Shown here: positions 1-5,888 of the stretch, in pieces
Layout: each line of letters opens with the position of its first letter
Numbering within the stretch: position 1 is the first letter of the stretch
Origin: Sneathiella sp.
GTDB taxonomy: Bacteria; Pseudomonadota; Alphaproteobacteria; Sneathiellales; Sneathiellaceae
NCBI GenBank assembly: GCA_016765515.1
Contig: JAESPT010000059.1
Span: 1 to 6,574 of the forward strand
Direction of reading: 5' to 3'
Length of the DNA stretch: 6,574 nt
Notes under the pieces: generated by a model
The model's database searches: none
Told to the model about the DNA's origin: nothing
What the model saw: the letters and a program-made list of their open reading frames with translations, nothing else
Translations under genes and position numbers: made by a program

Positions 1-2
1 AT

Positions 3-209
3 GCTGTTTTTTGGCCGGTATTTGCCAGTGTTGGAAGATTGGCTGTTGCCGTCGGTGCAGGTTCCTATGCGGTTCAGGAGTTGGGGGCCGGTTATGAGAG
101 CTTGTTGATGTTCGTTGCAGGTAGCCTGACAGTCTACGGCATTGTCCCGGCGCTTTCTCTGGCTTTAGGGGCGTGGCGCCGGGCCAATCGGCACGTGATC
201 CCGGCATAA
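3..209 (+). CDS. MATE family efflux transporter, C-terminal fragment
   Basis: Reading frame 3 is open from the window edge to a TAA at 207-209 and gives 68 residues; the gene's start is upstream of the window. The peptide begins AVFWPVFASVGRLAVAVGAG, then has a second hydrophobic stretch (SLLMFVAGSLTVYGIVPALS) and ends in a short basic tail with WRRANR. The WPVFASVGRL-type segment, the following Gly/Ala-rich helix and a final helix before a basic cytoplasmic tail resemble the last two membrane helices of MATE (multi antimicrobial extrusion) transporters, which export drugs or other cations in exchange for Na+ or H+. This is family recognition from a short fragment, so the substrate cannot be given. 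It has no visible link to the heme genes downstream. Another polytopic transporter remains possible. Confidence 0.66.
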   Translation, partial: AVFWPVFASVGRLAVAVGAGSYAVQELGAGYESLLMFVAGSLTVYGIVPALSLALGAWRRANRHVIPA

Positions 210-281
210 TGATCGGGGTCAATGGACTTGACGAATTGCTGGTTTCTGTAAACCTAGCCTTTAGATGTCAGTGATCCGCTC

Positions 282-289
282 AAGGAAGG
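282..289 (+). promoter_or_regulatory. Ribosome binding site of the cyclase-family gene
   Basis: AAGGAAGG is a strong Shine-Dalgarno sequence ending 10 bases before the ATG at 300, which supports that start. No convincing promoter is seen in the 90-base gap after the MATE gene. A TTGACG at 228-233 has no good -10 partner, so co-transcription with the MATE gene cannot be excluded. Confidence 0.6.
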
Positions 290-299
290 CGCCGTTTAA

Positions 300-932
300 A
301 TGAAGAACATTATCGATCTGACGGTGCCCCTTGGTCCAAAGGCACTCGTCTATCCCGGTGATCCAATTCCCAAAGTAACCTTATTGAGTAGTCGATCGAA
401 CGGGGATCTGGTAACGACGTCAAATCTCGATATGTGCATGCACATCGGGACACATGTTGATTTACCAGGACATTTTATTGACGGTGCTAAGCTCCTCGGT
501 GACTATTCTGTGGACGCTTTTACCGGGCATGCGTGTGTTTTGGATTTGACCAATGCGATGACCTCGATAAAAAAAGAGGATCTTACCGGTAGAGATATTC
601 CCAGAAGACAGCATGTTCTACTAAAGACGCGGAATTCAAAGTTTTTGAGAGACGCACTCTTCACTGAAAACTATGTGTATTTGGAACCGGAAGCGGCGGC
701 GTTGATTATACAGAGTGATCCGCTTTCAATTGGGATTGACTATTATAGTCTTGATCCAGCGGATACAGAAAGTCTCCCTGCACACCGGATCTGTGCTGAA
801 TACGGTATCCCCGTTTTTGTCTGTTTGGATATGGCCTCTGTGACGGCCGGGTCGTACTGGTTCGCAGGGCTGCCTCTAAACTATCCCACTTTGGAAGGGG
901 CGCCTGTTCGGGCAATTATCTGGGACATCTAG
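300..932 (+). CDS. Cyclase family protein (kynurenine formamidase-like metal hydrolase)
   Basis: This 210-residue protein belongs to the cyclase/KynB family (Pfam PF04199), small metal-dependent hydrolases that include bacterial kynurenine formamidase and related amidases. The N-terminus carries DLTVPLGP and YPGD (residues 18-21), followed by the signature HxGTHxDxPxHF with H48, H52, D54 and H58, which supply metal ligands and a catalytic His in characterised members. A second conserved block, GIDYYSLDP (145-153), precedes LPAHR with H162, and the end (APVRAIIWDI) is typical. Length matches the family. In KynB a Glu 12 residues after the second-block His also binds zinc; here that position is V174, so metal binding may be altered. 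There is no signal peptide, so it is probably cytoplasmic. No other tryptophan-degradation gene is nearby and the substrate is unknown. The Fur-regulated promoter lies after it, so it is probably outside the heme regulon. Confidence 0.88.
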   Translation: MKNIIDLTVPLGPKALVYPGDPIPKVTLLSSRSNGDLVTTSNLDMCMHIGTHVDLPGHFIDGAKLLGDYSVDAFTGHACVLDLTNAMTSIKKEDLTGRDIPRRQHVLLKTRNSKFLRDALFTENYVYLEPEAAALIIQSDPLSIGIDYYSLDPADTESLPAHRICAEYGIPVFVCLDMASVTAGSYWFAGLPLNYPTLEGAPVRAIIWDI

Positions 933-998
933 AGTCCGGTATTCTCCAATAAGTTCAGTCTTCAACACATACAAAGCATAAATTTATCAAACTTTGGA

Positions 999-1027
999 TT
1001 GACACTCATTGTCTCAAATGATAATCA
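999..1027 (+). promoter_or_regulatory. Putative sigma-70 promoter of the heme-uptake operon
   Basis: TTGACA at 999-1004 is a perfect -35 hexamer. The best -10 by sequence is GATAAT at 1020-1025 (5 of 6 matches), but its spacer of 15 bases is short. TAATCA at 1022-1027 has the ideal 17-base spacer but a poor match. Either -10 lies inside the Fur box, so bound Fur would block RNA polymerase. The position, 40 to 60 bases before hemP, suits an operon promoter. The exact transcription start is not determinable by eye. Confidence 0.5.
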
Positions 1028-1032
1028 TTCTC
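1014..1032 (+). promoter_or_regulatory. Fur box
   Basis: The 19-mer TCAAATGATAATCATTCTC matches the classical Fur consensus GATAATGATAATCATTATC at 15 of 19 positions. It contains an inner perfect dyad centred on position 1023 (1017-1029). It overlaps the likely -10 region and lies directly upstream of hemP. Fur with Fe2+ is expected to repress here, so the operon would be switched on under iron starvation. A classical Fur box, with no ICE or RirA-type motif recognised nearby, suggests Fur-based iron control, not the Irr/RirA control of many rhizobia. Confidence 0.85.
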
Positions 1033-1054
1033 AAAAGCAACTAGAGTCTCTGTG

Positions 1055-1066
1055 ACTCAATTGAGT
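1055..1066. repeat. 12-bp perfect palindrome at the hemP start
   Basis: ACTCAATTGAGT is a perfect palindrome that overlaps the first two bases of the candidate GTG start codon of hemP (1065). Its left arm, as GACTC at 1054-1058, can alternatively pair with GAGTC at 1044-1048 across a 5-base loop. The element could be a regulator site or an RNA hairpin near the ribosome entry point, but with only 12 bases chance is also possible. Confidence 0.45.
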
Positions 1067-1253
1067 GAGCAAATTTCTGATGAATAGTGCAGCAAGAGAA
1101 CCAGTCAAGGATAACTGGCTCATTTCTGTTGAAAAAGGGAAAGTGAGCAGTGCTGATATCTTTCAGGCTGGTAAAGAAATTTCCATTTTACATAACGGAT
1201 TTGAATACAAACTGCGCCTCACGGGAAATGGAAAACTGATTTTAACAAAGTAG
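1065..1253 (+). CDS. hemP: Hemin uptake protein HemP/HmuP
   Basis: This small protein of 62 residues (57 if the internal Met is used) matches the HemP family (PF10636), short proteins encoded beside heme receptors. The diagnostic C-terminal half is present: GKEISILHNG followed by YKLRLTGNGKLILTK, ending at the usual LTK. In some bacteria HemP/HmuP is needed for heme uptake or acts as a positive regulator of the receptor gene; which applies here is not shown by sequence. Start choice is uncertain. The GTG at 1065 directly follows an in-frame stop and has no good Shine-Dalgarno sequence. The ATG at 1080 has GAGTGAG ending 10 bases upstream and leaves the conserved part intact, so it may be the true start. 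It is the first gene after the Fur box and is followed by an 81-base spacer before the receptor. Confidence 0.88.
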   Translation: MSKFLMNSAAREPVKDNWLISVEKGKVSSADIFQAGKEISILHNGFEYKLRLTGNGKLILTK

Positions 1254-1256
1254 GTT

Positions 1257-1311
1257 AGTAGCAAGCCACCCAGCCAGCCCAACAGGTCAGCAAGGCAGCA
1301 AGCAATCGCCC
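1257..1311 (+). other. T-poor, C/A-rich leader segment between hemP and the receptor gene
   Basis: Of these 55 bases only 3 are T, against 21 C, 18 A and 13 G. The segment carries repeated short AGC, CAGC and AGCAAG units. No stem-loop with a T tract is seen, so it is not an intrinsic terminator, and no promoter is evident. It may be an unstructured mRNA leader for the receptor gene; a Rho-loading or small-RNA target role is speculative. Confidence 0.3.
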
Positions 1312-1334
1312 TTAATTCAATAGTAGGAATTAAC

Positions 1335-3371
1335 ATGCGACATGTGTCTTGCGTGCCTTTGATTGGTGCGCTTCTATCATCCACGTTCTTGAGCACTGCC
1401 GTAGCGCAGGAGAAAATACCGGTTACGTCTCTGGATACGGTAACGGTTTATGCGACGCGCAGCGAACAATCTACATTCGACGTACCAGCCATTGTCTCCA
1501 TAGTGGATGTGGATGCACCTGGTGCCGCCTTGTCTGGTGACATCGGGGATCTTCTGGAATTCACACCAGGTGTGGAGGTGGATAACGGACCGCGACGCAA
1601 TGGACAAACCATCTCCATCCGCGGATTTGATGATGAGGCTATCATCACACTCATAGACGGGCGCCGTCAAAATTTTGAATCCGCGCATGATGGTCGGTTT
1701 TTTGTTGATCCCAGCCTCCTTAAAAAAGTGGAGATTGTGAAAGGCGCGTCCTCGGCTATATACGGCGGCGGAGCCGTGGGCGGCGTCATCGCGTTTGAAA
1801 CCAAAGACGCTTCAGATATTCTGGCGCCAGGTGATGATTTTGGCGTGACGACCACTGCGGGGTATCGCAGTGGAAATAGAGAAATTGCCCCCGTTGTCAG
1901 CGCTTATGGCCGGACAGGGAATTTCGATATTCTGGGGAGTCTCGCTTATAAAACATCCGGTGATATCCGCACTGGCGGTGGTGATGAACTGGATACTGAG
2001 GATAATGTTCTCTCAGGAATGCTCAAACTTGGATATACAGCAGCTGACTGGCATACATTCAAGTTTCAATATCAGGGTCTGAACAATTCTGGGCAAGAGC
2101 CCAATAATGGCGCAGGCGGAATATCTACATCCAATCCGATTGTTGACAAGGATGTGCAGGATAATCAATTCGGTCTGAAATACGCGTACGACAATCCAGA
2201 CAATGCGTTGCTAAATCTGAAATTTCATACCTATTTTAATGATATTGAAGTTGAAGAAGAGGATATCACTGGCTCAAATGCCGGGCGTGTCCAGAGCCGG
2301 TCGATCCAAACTCTTGGATTTACCGCTGACAATCAAAGCCGTTTTTCGTTTTCCGATACCAACGATCATACACTTTCCTTTGGCCTAGAAATTTATCGGG
2401 ATGAACAGGAAGGATCTAGTACAGCGACGATTGATGGTTCCCGCGCTGGAGTTCCAGACGCAGAGACTTTGAATTACGGGTTTTATGTGCAGGATGAGAT
2501 CAGTGTTTCCACATCCTTCGGTAAATTTATGATCATCCCGGCCGCCCGTTTTGATCGCTTCCAAAGTGAAGATAATGATGGAAATGAACAGGATGAAAGT
2601 GCTGTTTCTCCCAAAATTTCCCTAAGCTATAAACCCACGGAAAATTTTGTCTTTTTCAGTAGTTTGGCTCAGGCATTCCGCGCTCCTAACATGACAGAAC
2701 TGTATGCAAGCGGCGTTCATTTTCCAGGCATACCTTTTGTCTTTCCCGACAATAATTTTATCCCCAATCCAGACTTGAAGCCAGAGACAGTGACAACCTT
2801 TGAGGTTGGCGCGGGGATTAATTTCAAGAGCGTTCTTGCGGGACACGACCAAGTCAAAATCAAGGGGTCCTGGTATCGAAGCAAAGGGGAAGACTTCATC
2901 ACGCAGAGCGTGGATGTTTTTGCCGGCACAACAACAAATTCCAATATCGATAACGCAAAATTATGGGGTTGGGAAGTGGAAGGCGAATATGCGATCCACC
3001 CGTTTAAAGCCCGCGCCGGCCTTTCCTACGTGAACGCCAAGGATGAAGATACGGGGGAATATCTCTCCAACAATGTCCCGCTCACGTTGGTCACAGATTT
3101 CAGCTATGCAGTGGACAGTATCTCCTCCCTCGTTGGGTGGCGGTCTCGTTATGCAGACGAAAATGACAATGTGGGTTCCGGTGAAATTCCCACAGACGGT
3201 TATGGTGTGCATGATCTCTATTATCGTTGGGCGCCGATTGAAGGGCGTCTTCAAAACCTGACCCTGGATCTGGGCGTTGAAAATATCTTTGACAGGCGAT
3301 ACCAGAAACGTTTTGCCACCCTCAATGAAGAAGGCCGCAGTTATGTTGCGAGGGTTTCCGTTAAATGGTGA
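1335..3371 (+). CDS. TonB-dependent outer-membrane heme/hemoglobin receptor
   Basis: This 678-residue protein imports heme, probably also taken from hemoproteins, across the outer membrane. A signal peptide covers residues 1-24, with likely cleavage after AVA. The TonB box DTVTVYA is at 34-40, next to the plug domain with the conserved IRGFDDEAIITLIDGRR, VEIVKGASSAIYGGGAVGG and related blocks. A 22-strand barrel follows and ends in an aromatic residue (W678). The heme-receptor hallmark is clear: FRAP at 448-451, then H462 in SGVHFPG, then NPDL at 478-481. In Yersinia HemR, two His residues (128 and 461) are important for heme passage; H118 in the plug (AHDGRFFVDP) and H462 are the likely counterparts. 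The start ATG has AGGA 6 bases upstream. The stop overlaps tonB by 7 bases. It resembles the hemoglobin/transferrin/lactoferrin receptor family, and the heme assignment rests on these motifs and on the neighbours. Confidence 0.95.
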   Translation: MRHVSCVPLIGALLSSTFLSTAVAQEKIPVTSLDTVTVYATRSEQSTFDVPAIVSIVDVDAPGAALSGDIGDLLEFTPGVEVDNGPRRNGQTISIRGFDDEAIITLIDGRRQNFESAHDGRFFVDPSLLKKVEIVKGASSAIYGGGAVGGVIAFETKDASDILAPGDDFGVTTTAGYRSGNREIAPVVSAYGRTGNFDILGSLAYKTSGDIRTGGGDELDTEDNVLSGMLKLGYTAADWHTFKFQYQGLNNSGQEPNNGAGGISTSNPIVDKDVQDNQFGLKYAYDNPDNALLNLKFHTYFNDIEVEEEDITGSNAGRVQSRSIQTLGFTADNQSRFSFSDTNDHTLSFGLEIYRDEQEGSSTATIDGSRAGVPDAETLNYGFYVQDEISVSTSFGKFMIIPAARFDRFQSEDNDGNEQDESAVSPKISLSYKPTENFVFFSSLAQAFRAPNMTELYASGVHFPGIPFVFPDNNFIPNPDLKPETVTTFEVGAGINFKSVLAGHDQVKIKGSWYRSKGEDFITQSVDVFAGTTTNSNIDNAKLWGWEVEGEYAIHPFKARAGLSYVNAKDEDTGEYLSNNVPLTLVTDFSYAVDSISSLVGWRSRYADENDNVGSGEIPTDGYGVHDLYYRWAPIEGRLQNLTLDLGVENIFDRRYQKRFATLNEEGRSYVARVSVKW

Positions 3372-4207
3372 GACTGGACCAATCAGGCCTGTTTGAAGTG
3401 ACGCGATGGGGTGGTTTTCTCACCCTGTCGCTTATTCTCAATTTTTATGTCCTGACGTTGATCAAACTGCCTGTCCCGGTGATCGAGGTTCCAATCCAGG
3501 AAATCTTTCGCATTAGCTTCAAGTCCCTTGCGGCACCGAAAAGTAATCCCGGCAACAAAACGCCGCAGTCTTTGAAAACTAGGACAGAATTGAAAAAAGC
3601 TGAAAAACTGATCCCGTTGAATGAAATTCTCAAGCCTGTCAAACACGTGCCTAAGATCGTGCTTCCCGTTCAGACACTCAAAACCGCGAAGAAAAAAATC
3701 AACACTGCGCCACCAATCAAAATGAAAAAGGTGGCTCAAAACCCAAAAATCCCAACGCCTCGTTTGCTGACAAAAAAGCTAGAGCGGAGCCCGGCGGTGA
3801 AGGTTGCTGAGGTCAAAAAGCCTGTAATTACAATAAAGACGGCGGTTCAAACTGCCAAAAAAACGGACATCAAACATCCTCCGAAGACGCCAAGTAAATC
3901 TGTCGCCAATAATCGGGGAACGCAGGTCTCGACCGTTATTCACAAAGCCCATTATCGGGATCGTACGCCGCCTATTTATCCGCGCCGAGCCTATGAACTT
4001 GGTCAGCAAGGGTTGGTGATGTTGCATGCGCTTGTGGCCGTGGATGGTCTTGCTAAAAAACTCAAAGTTGAGACCTCATCGGGGCATCGTATGCTTGACT
4101 TAGCCGCCCTTGCCGCTGTGAAAAAATGGGAATTTGAACCTCCTATTCGTAACGGACATAAGATTCAAAGTTGGGTCAGTGTTCCCGTTCGATTTGTCAT
4201 CCAGTAA
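3365..4207 (+). CDS. tonB: Energy transducer TonB
   Basis: This 280-residue protein couples the ExbB/ExbD proton channel in the inner membrane to the outer-membrane heme receptor. It has a short cytoplasmic start, one membrane helix at about 15-35, a long periplasmic linker at about 53-195, and a C-terminal TonB domain at about 196-280. That domain has the family signatures YPRRAYELGQQG (205-216), SSGHRMLDLAALAAVKKWEF and WVSVPVRFVI. The helix carries S22-x3-N26 where E. coli TonB has S16-x3-H20. The linker has about 30 Lys and few acidic residues, and lacks the Glu-Pro repeats of E. coli TonB. GAGGG at 3350-3354 is the ribosome binding site. The start lies inside the receptor gene's end, so the two are probably coupled, which points to a TonB dedicated to heme uptake. 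Confidence 0.94.
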   Translation: MVRLDQSGLFEVTRWGGFLTLSLILNFYVLTLIKLPVPVIEVPIQEIFRISFKSLAAPKSNPGNKTPQSLKTRTELKKAEKLIPLNEILKPVKHVPKIVLPVQTLKTAKKKINTAPPIKMKKVAQNPKIPTPRLLTKKLERSPAVKVAEVKKPVITIKTAVQTAKKTDIKHPPKTPSKSVANNRGTQVSTVIHKAHYRDRTPPIYPRRAYELGQQGLVMLHALVAVDGLAKKLKVETSSGHRMLDLAALAAVKKWEFEPPIRNGHKIQSWVSVPVRFVIQ

Positions 4208-4222
4208 TGAAAATCAAAAATG

Positions 4223-4232
4223 AAAGAGAGAG
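4223..4232 (+). promoter_or_regulatory. Ribosome binding site deciding the hemS start
   Basis: The purine run AAAGAGAGAG lies just before the ATG at 4235 and suits ribosome binding. The upstream in-frame ATG at 4220 is preceded only by A-rich sequence (ATGAAAATCAAAA) and would place this purine run inside the coding region. The ATG at 4235 is therefore preferred. Confidence 0.6.
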
Positions 4233-4234
4233 TT

Positions 4235-5305
4235 ATGGACACCTCCTTAACAACCCTGAAAACACAGTATGAAACTTTAATAAACAATACTCCGGATATG
4301 CGGGCTCGCAATGCAGCAGAGGCCCTGAAAGTTTCAGAGGCTGAACTTGTTGCGTGTCAGATGGGAGCCAGGGCCACGCGGCTCATAAGCCAAGCAGAGG
4401 CTATTCTAAAAAAAATTGAGATGTTAGGGGAAGTTATGGCGCTGACCCGGAATGAGGCTTGCGTCCATGAACGAAAAGGGATTTATGAAAACCCACAATT
4501 CTTCACCCACGGGAAAATGCAGACCGGATTGTTTGTGAATCCTGACATTGATTTGCGCCTTTTCATGTCCCACTGGGTTCATATTTTTGCCCTTGTTGAG
4601 AAAACAAAGTCAGGCCCACGCAAAAGTCTGCAGTTTTTTGATAAATCTGGTGCCGCACTTCATAAAATCTATCTGACGAATAAATCCAATGAGGAAGCAT
4701 TCGATACACTCGTTGCTGAGTTCCAGTCTGAAGATCAGGTGTCGGCCTTAGAAATAGAGGCGTATGCGCCAAAAGACGCCCCTCGATCAAATGATGATGT
4801 TGACTGGGCTGGTTTCAGAGAAACATGGGAAAATTTGAAGGACACCCATGATTTTTTCCCCATGCTGAGAAAGTTTGGTGTGGAAAGGGAACAGGGATTC
4901 CGCCAGGTGGGAAGTGATTTTGCCTATGAAGTTGACGATGACGCCGCCCGCAGAGTGATCGAACTTGCTCGGGACACAGGCTGCGAAATCATGGTGTTTA
5001 CTGGCAATCGTGGCTGTATCCAGATCCATACCGGAGCTGTTAAGAAGCTTGTAGATCACGGGCCGTGGTTCAATATTCTGGATCCTAAATTTAATCTGCA
5101 CTTGAACGAAGACATGATTGCCCGCATTTGGGTCACTCGTAAACCCACTGTGGACGGGCTGATCACGGCGGTTGAAATTTTTGATGACGCTGGGGAGATC
5201 ATCGCCACCTTGTTCGGTAAGCGTAAACCCGGAGAGCCAGAACTCGAACTTTGGCGCGAAATAGTCAGTGAACTGCCAAGGAAGACTCTTTCCAATGCTG
5301 CCTGA
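4235..5305 (+). CDS. hemS: Hemin-degrading factor / cytoplasmic heme-binding protein HemS
   Basis: This 356-residue protein (361 if the ATG at 4220 is used) belongs to the HemS/ChuS/HmuS/PhuS family (PF05171), which receives imported heme in the cytoplasm and either breaks it down or passes it to a heme oxygenase. The usual two-repeat layout is visible. The first half has TRNEACVHERKG, then FFTHGKMQTGLFVNPDIDLRLF and SLQFFDKSG. The second half has WENLKDTHDFFPML, then FTGNRGCIQIHTG, FNLHLNEDMI and AVEIFDDAGE. H205, in DTHDFF, occupies the region of the axial heme ligand described in ChuS and PhuS. Length agrees with the family and there is no signal peptide. It follows tonB by 27 bases and overlaps exbB by 11. 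Whether it is a true heme-degrading enzyme or only a heme carrier cannot be told from sequence. Confidence 0.94.
   Translation: MDTSLTTLKTQYETLINNTPDMRARNAAEALKVSEAELVACQMGARATRLISQAEAILKKIEMLGEVMALTRNEACVHERKGIYENPQFFTHGKMQTGLFVNPDIDLRLFMSHWVHIFALVEKTKSGPRKSLQFFDKSGAALHKIYLTNKSNEEAFDTLVAEFQSEDQVSALEIEAYAPKDAPRSNDDVDWAGFRETWENLKDTHDFFPMLRKFGVEREQGFRQVGSDFAYEVDDDAARRVIELARDTGCEIMVFTGNRGCIQIHTGAVKKLVDHGPWFNILDPKFNLHLNEDMIARIWVTRKPTVDGLITAVEIFDDAGEIIATLFGKRKPGEPELELWREIVSELPRKTLSNAA
5278..5284 (+). promoter_or_regulatory. Ribosome binding site deciding the exbB start
   Basis: AAGGAAG, lying within the 3' end of hemS, ends 10 bases before the ATG at 5295. A GTG at 5268 further upstream is in frame but lacks such a site, and its extra nine residues do not look like ExbB. 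The ATG at 5295 is therefore preferred. Confidence 0.65.
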
Positions 5306-5888
5306 TATTTATCTTAAACTCGGGATTATGGGGCTTCCCCTGGTGGCTTGCTCCGTGCTTGCCACCATGGTCTGCCTGGAGCGTTTGATCTTCTTTCTTT
5401 TTGTTGATTTTAATGGGAGGAAGCTGACCCAAAAAGGACTTCAGATCCTGCGGCTTCATAAGCACAAGGACAAAGCTTTACGCGAAGAGATTGTCGCCGT
5501 CGCCATGGAAGAGGCTAAGCGCCCTTTTGGCCGAGGCCTATCCTTGCTTCGACTAATCGCTGCAATAAGCCCTATTTTGGGATTGCTTGGGACGATCCTC
5601 GGGATTATCGATGCTTTTCGGGTTATTGCAGCCTCCACAAACCCGGTGACGCCAAATATGATTGCTGACGGCTTATGGGAGGCGTTGCTGACCACAGCAT
5701 TTGGTTTGATGATTGCCCTTCCCACTCTTATTCTCGCGAGTGGATTTATCGCGTGGCGCGGTATTATTCTTGAGCGCACCTCAACGAGACTAAACGCTTT
5801 TTCCCTGGAGATAGATCTGGATACTGCACGGCCTCAAATTGACGGCAATACGGGATCCTTGATTGCTGGTATTGAGGTGGTTCAGTGA
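5295..5888 (+). CDS. exbB: Biopolymer transporter ExbB (MotA/TolQ/ExbB proton channel family)
   Basis: This 197-residue inner-membrane protein forms the proton channel with ExbD that powers TonB. Three membrane helices are seen: about 9-37 (GIMGLPLVACSVLATMVCLE), about 87-112 with the signature SPILGLLGTILGIIDAF, and about 127-150 with LWEALLTTAFGLMIALPTL. T100 (TM2), E129 and T134 (TM3) match T148, E176 and T181 of E. coli ExbB; the E-to-T spacing of 5 is identical. The cytoplasmic loop between TM1 and TM2 is shorter and the protein lacks the longer N-terminus of E. coli ExbB, as is common in ExbB of small heme operons. It overlaps hemS by 11 bases and exbD by 4, so coupled translation is likely. 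TolQ is a possible paralogue, but the tonB and receptor context favours ExbB. Confidence 0.93.
   Translation: MLPDIYLKLGIMGLPLVACSVLATMVCLERLIFFLFVDFNGRKLTQKGLQILRLHKHKDKALREEIVAVAMEEAKRPFGRGLSLLRLIAAISPILGLLGTILGIIDAFRVIAASTNPVTPNMIADGLWEALLTTAFGLMIALPTLILASGFIAWRGIILERTSTRLNAFSLEIDLDTARPQIDGNTGSLIAGIEVVQ

Noticed and set aside
228..256. Possible promoter with TTGACG before the cyclase-family gene
   Set aside because: The bases at 17-base spacing (AACCTA) are a poor -10, and better hexamers lie at bad spacing.
923..937. Small stem (GGAC/GTCC) at the end of the cyclase-family gene as a terminator
   Set aside because: Only four base pairs form and no T tract follows, so it does not look like an intrinsic terminator.
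4220..4234. ATG at 4220 as the start of hemS
   Set aside because: It has no ribosome site, while the ATG at 4235 follows a purine-rich one. The five extra residues show no family similarity.
5268..5294. GTG at 5268 as the start of exbB
   Set aside because: It would overlap hemS by 38 bases without a good ribosome site; the ATG at 5295 has AAGGAAG at proper spacing.
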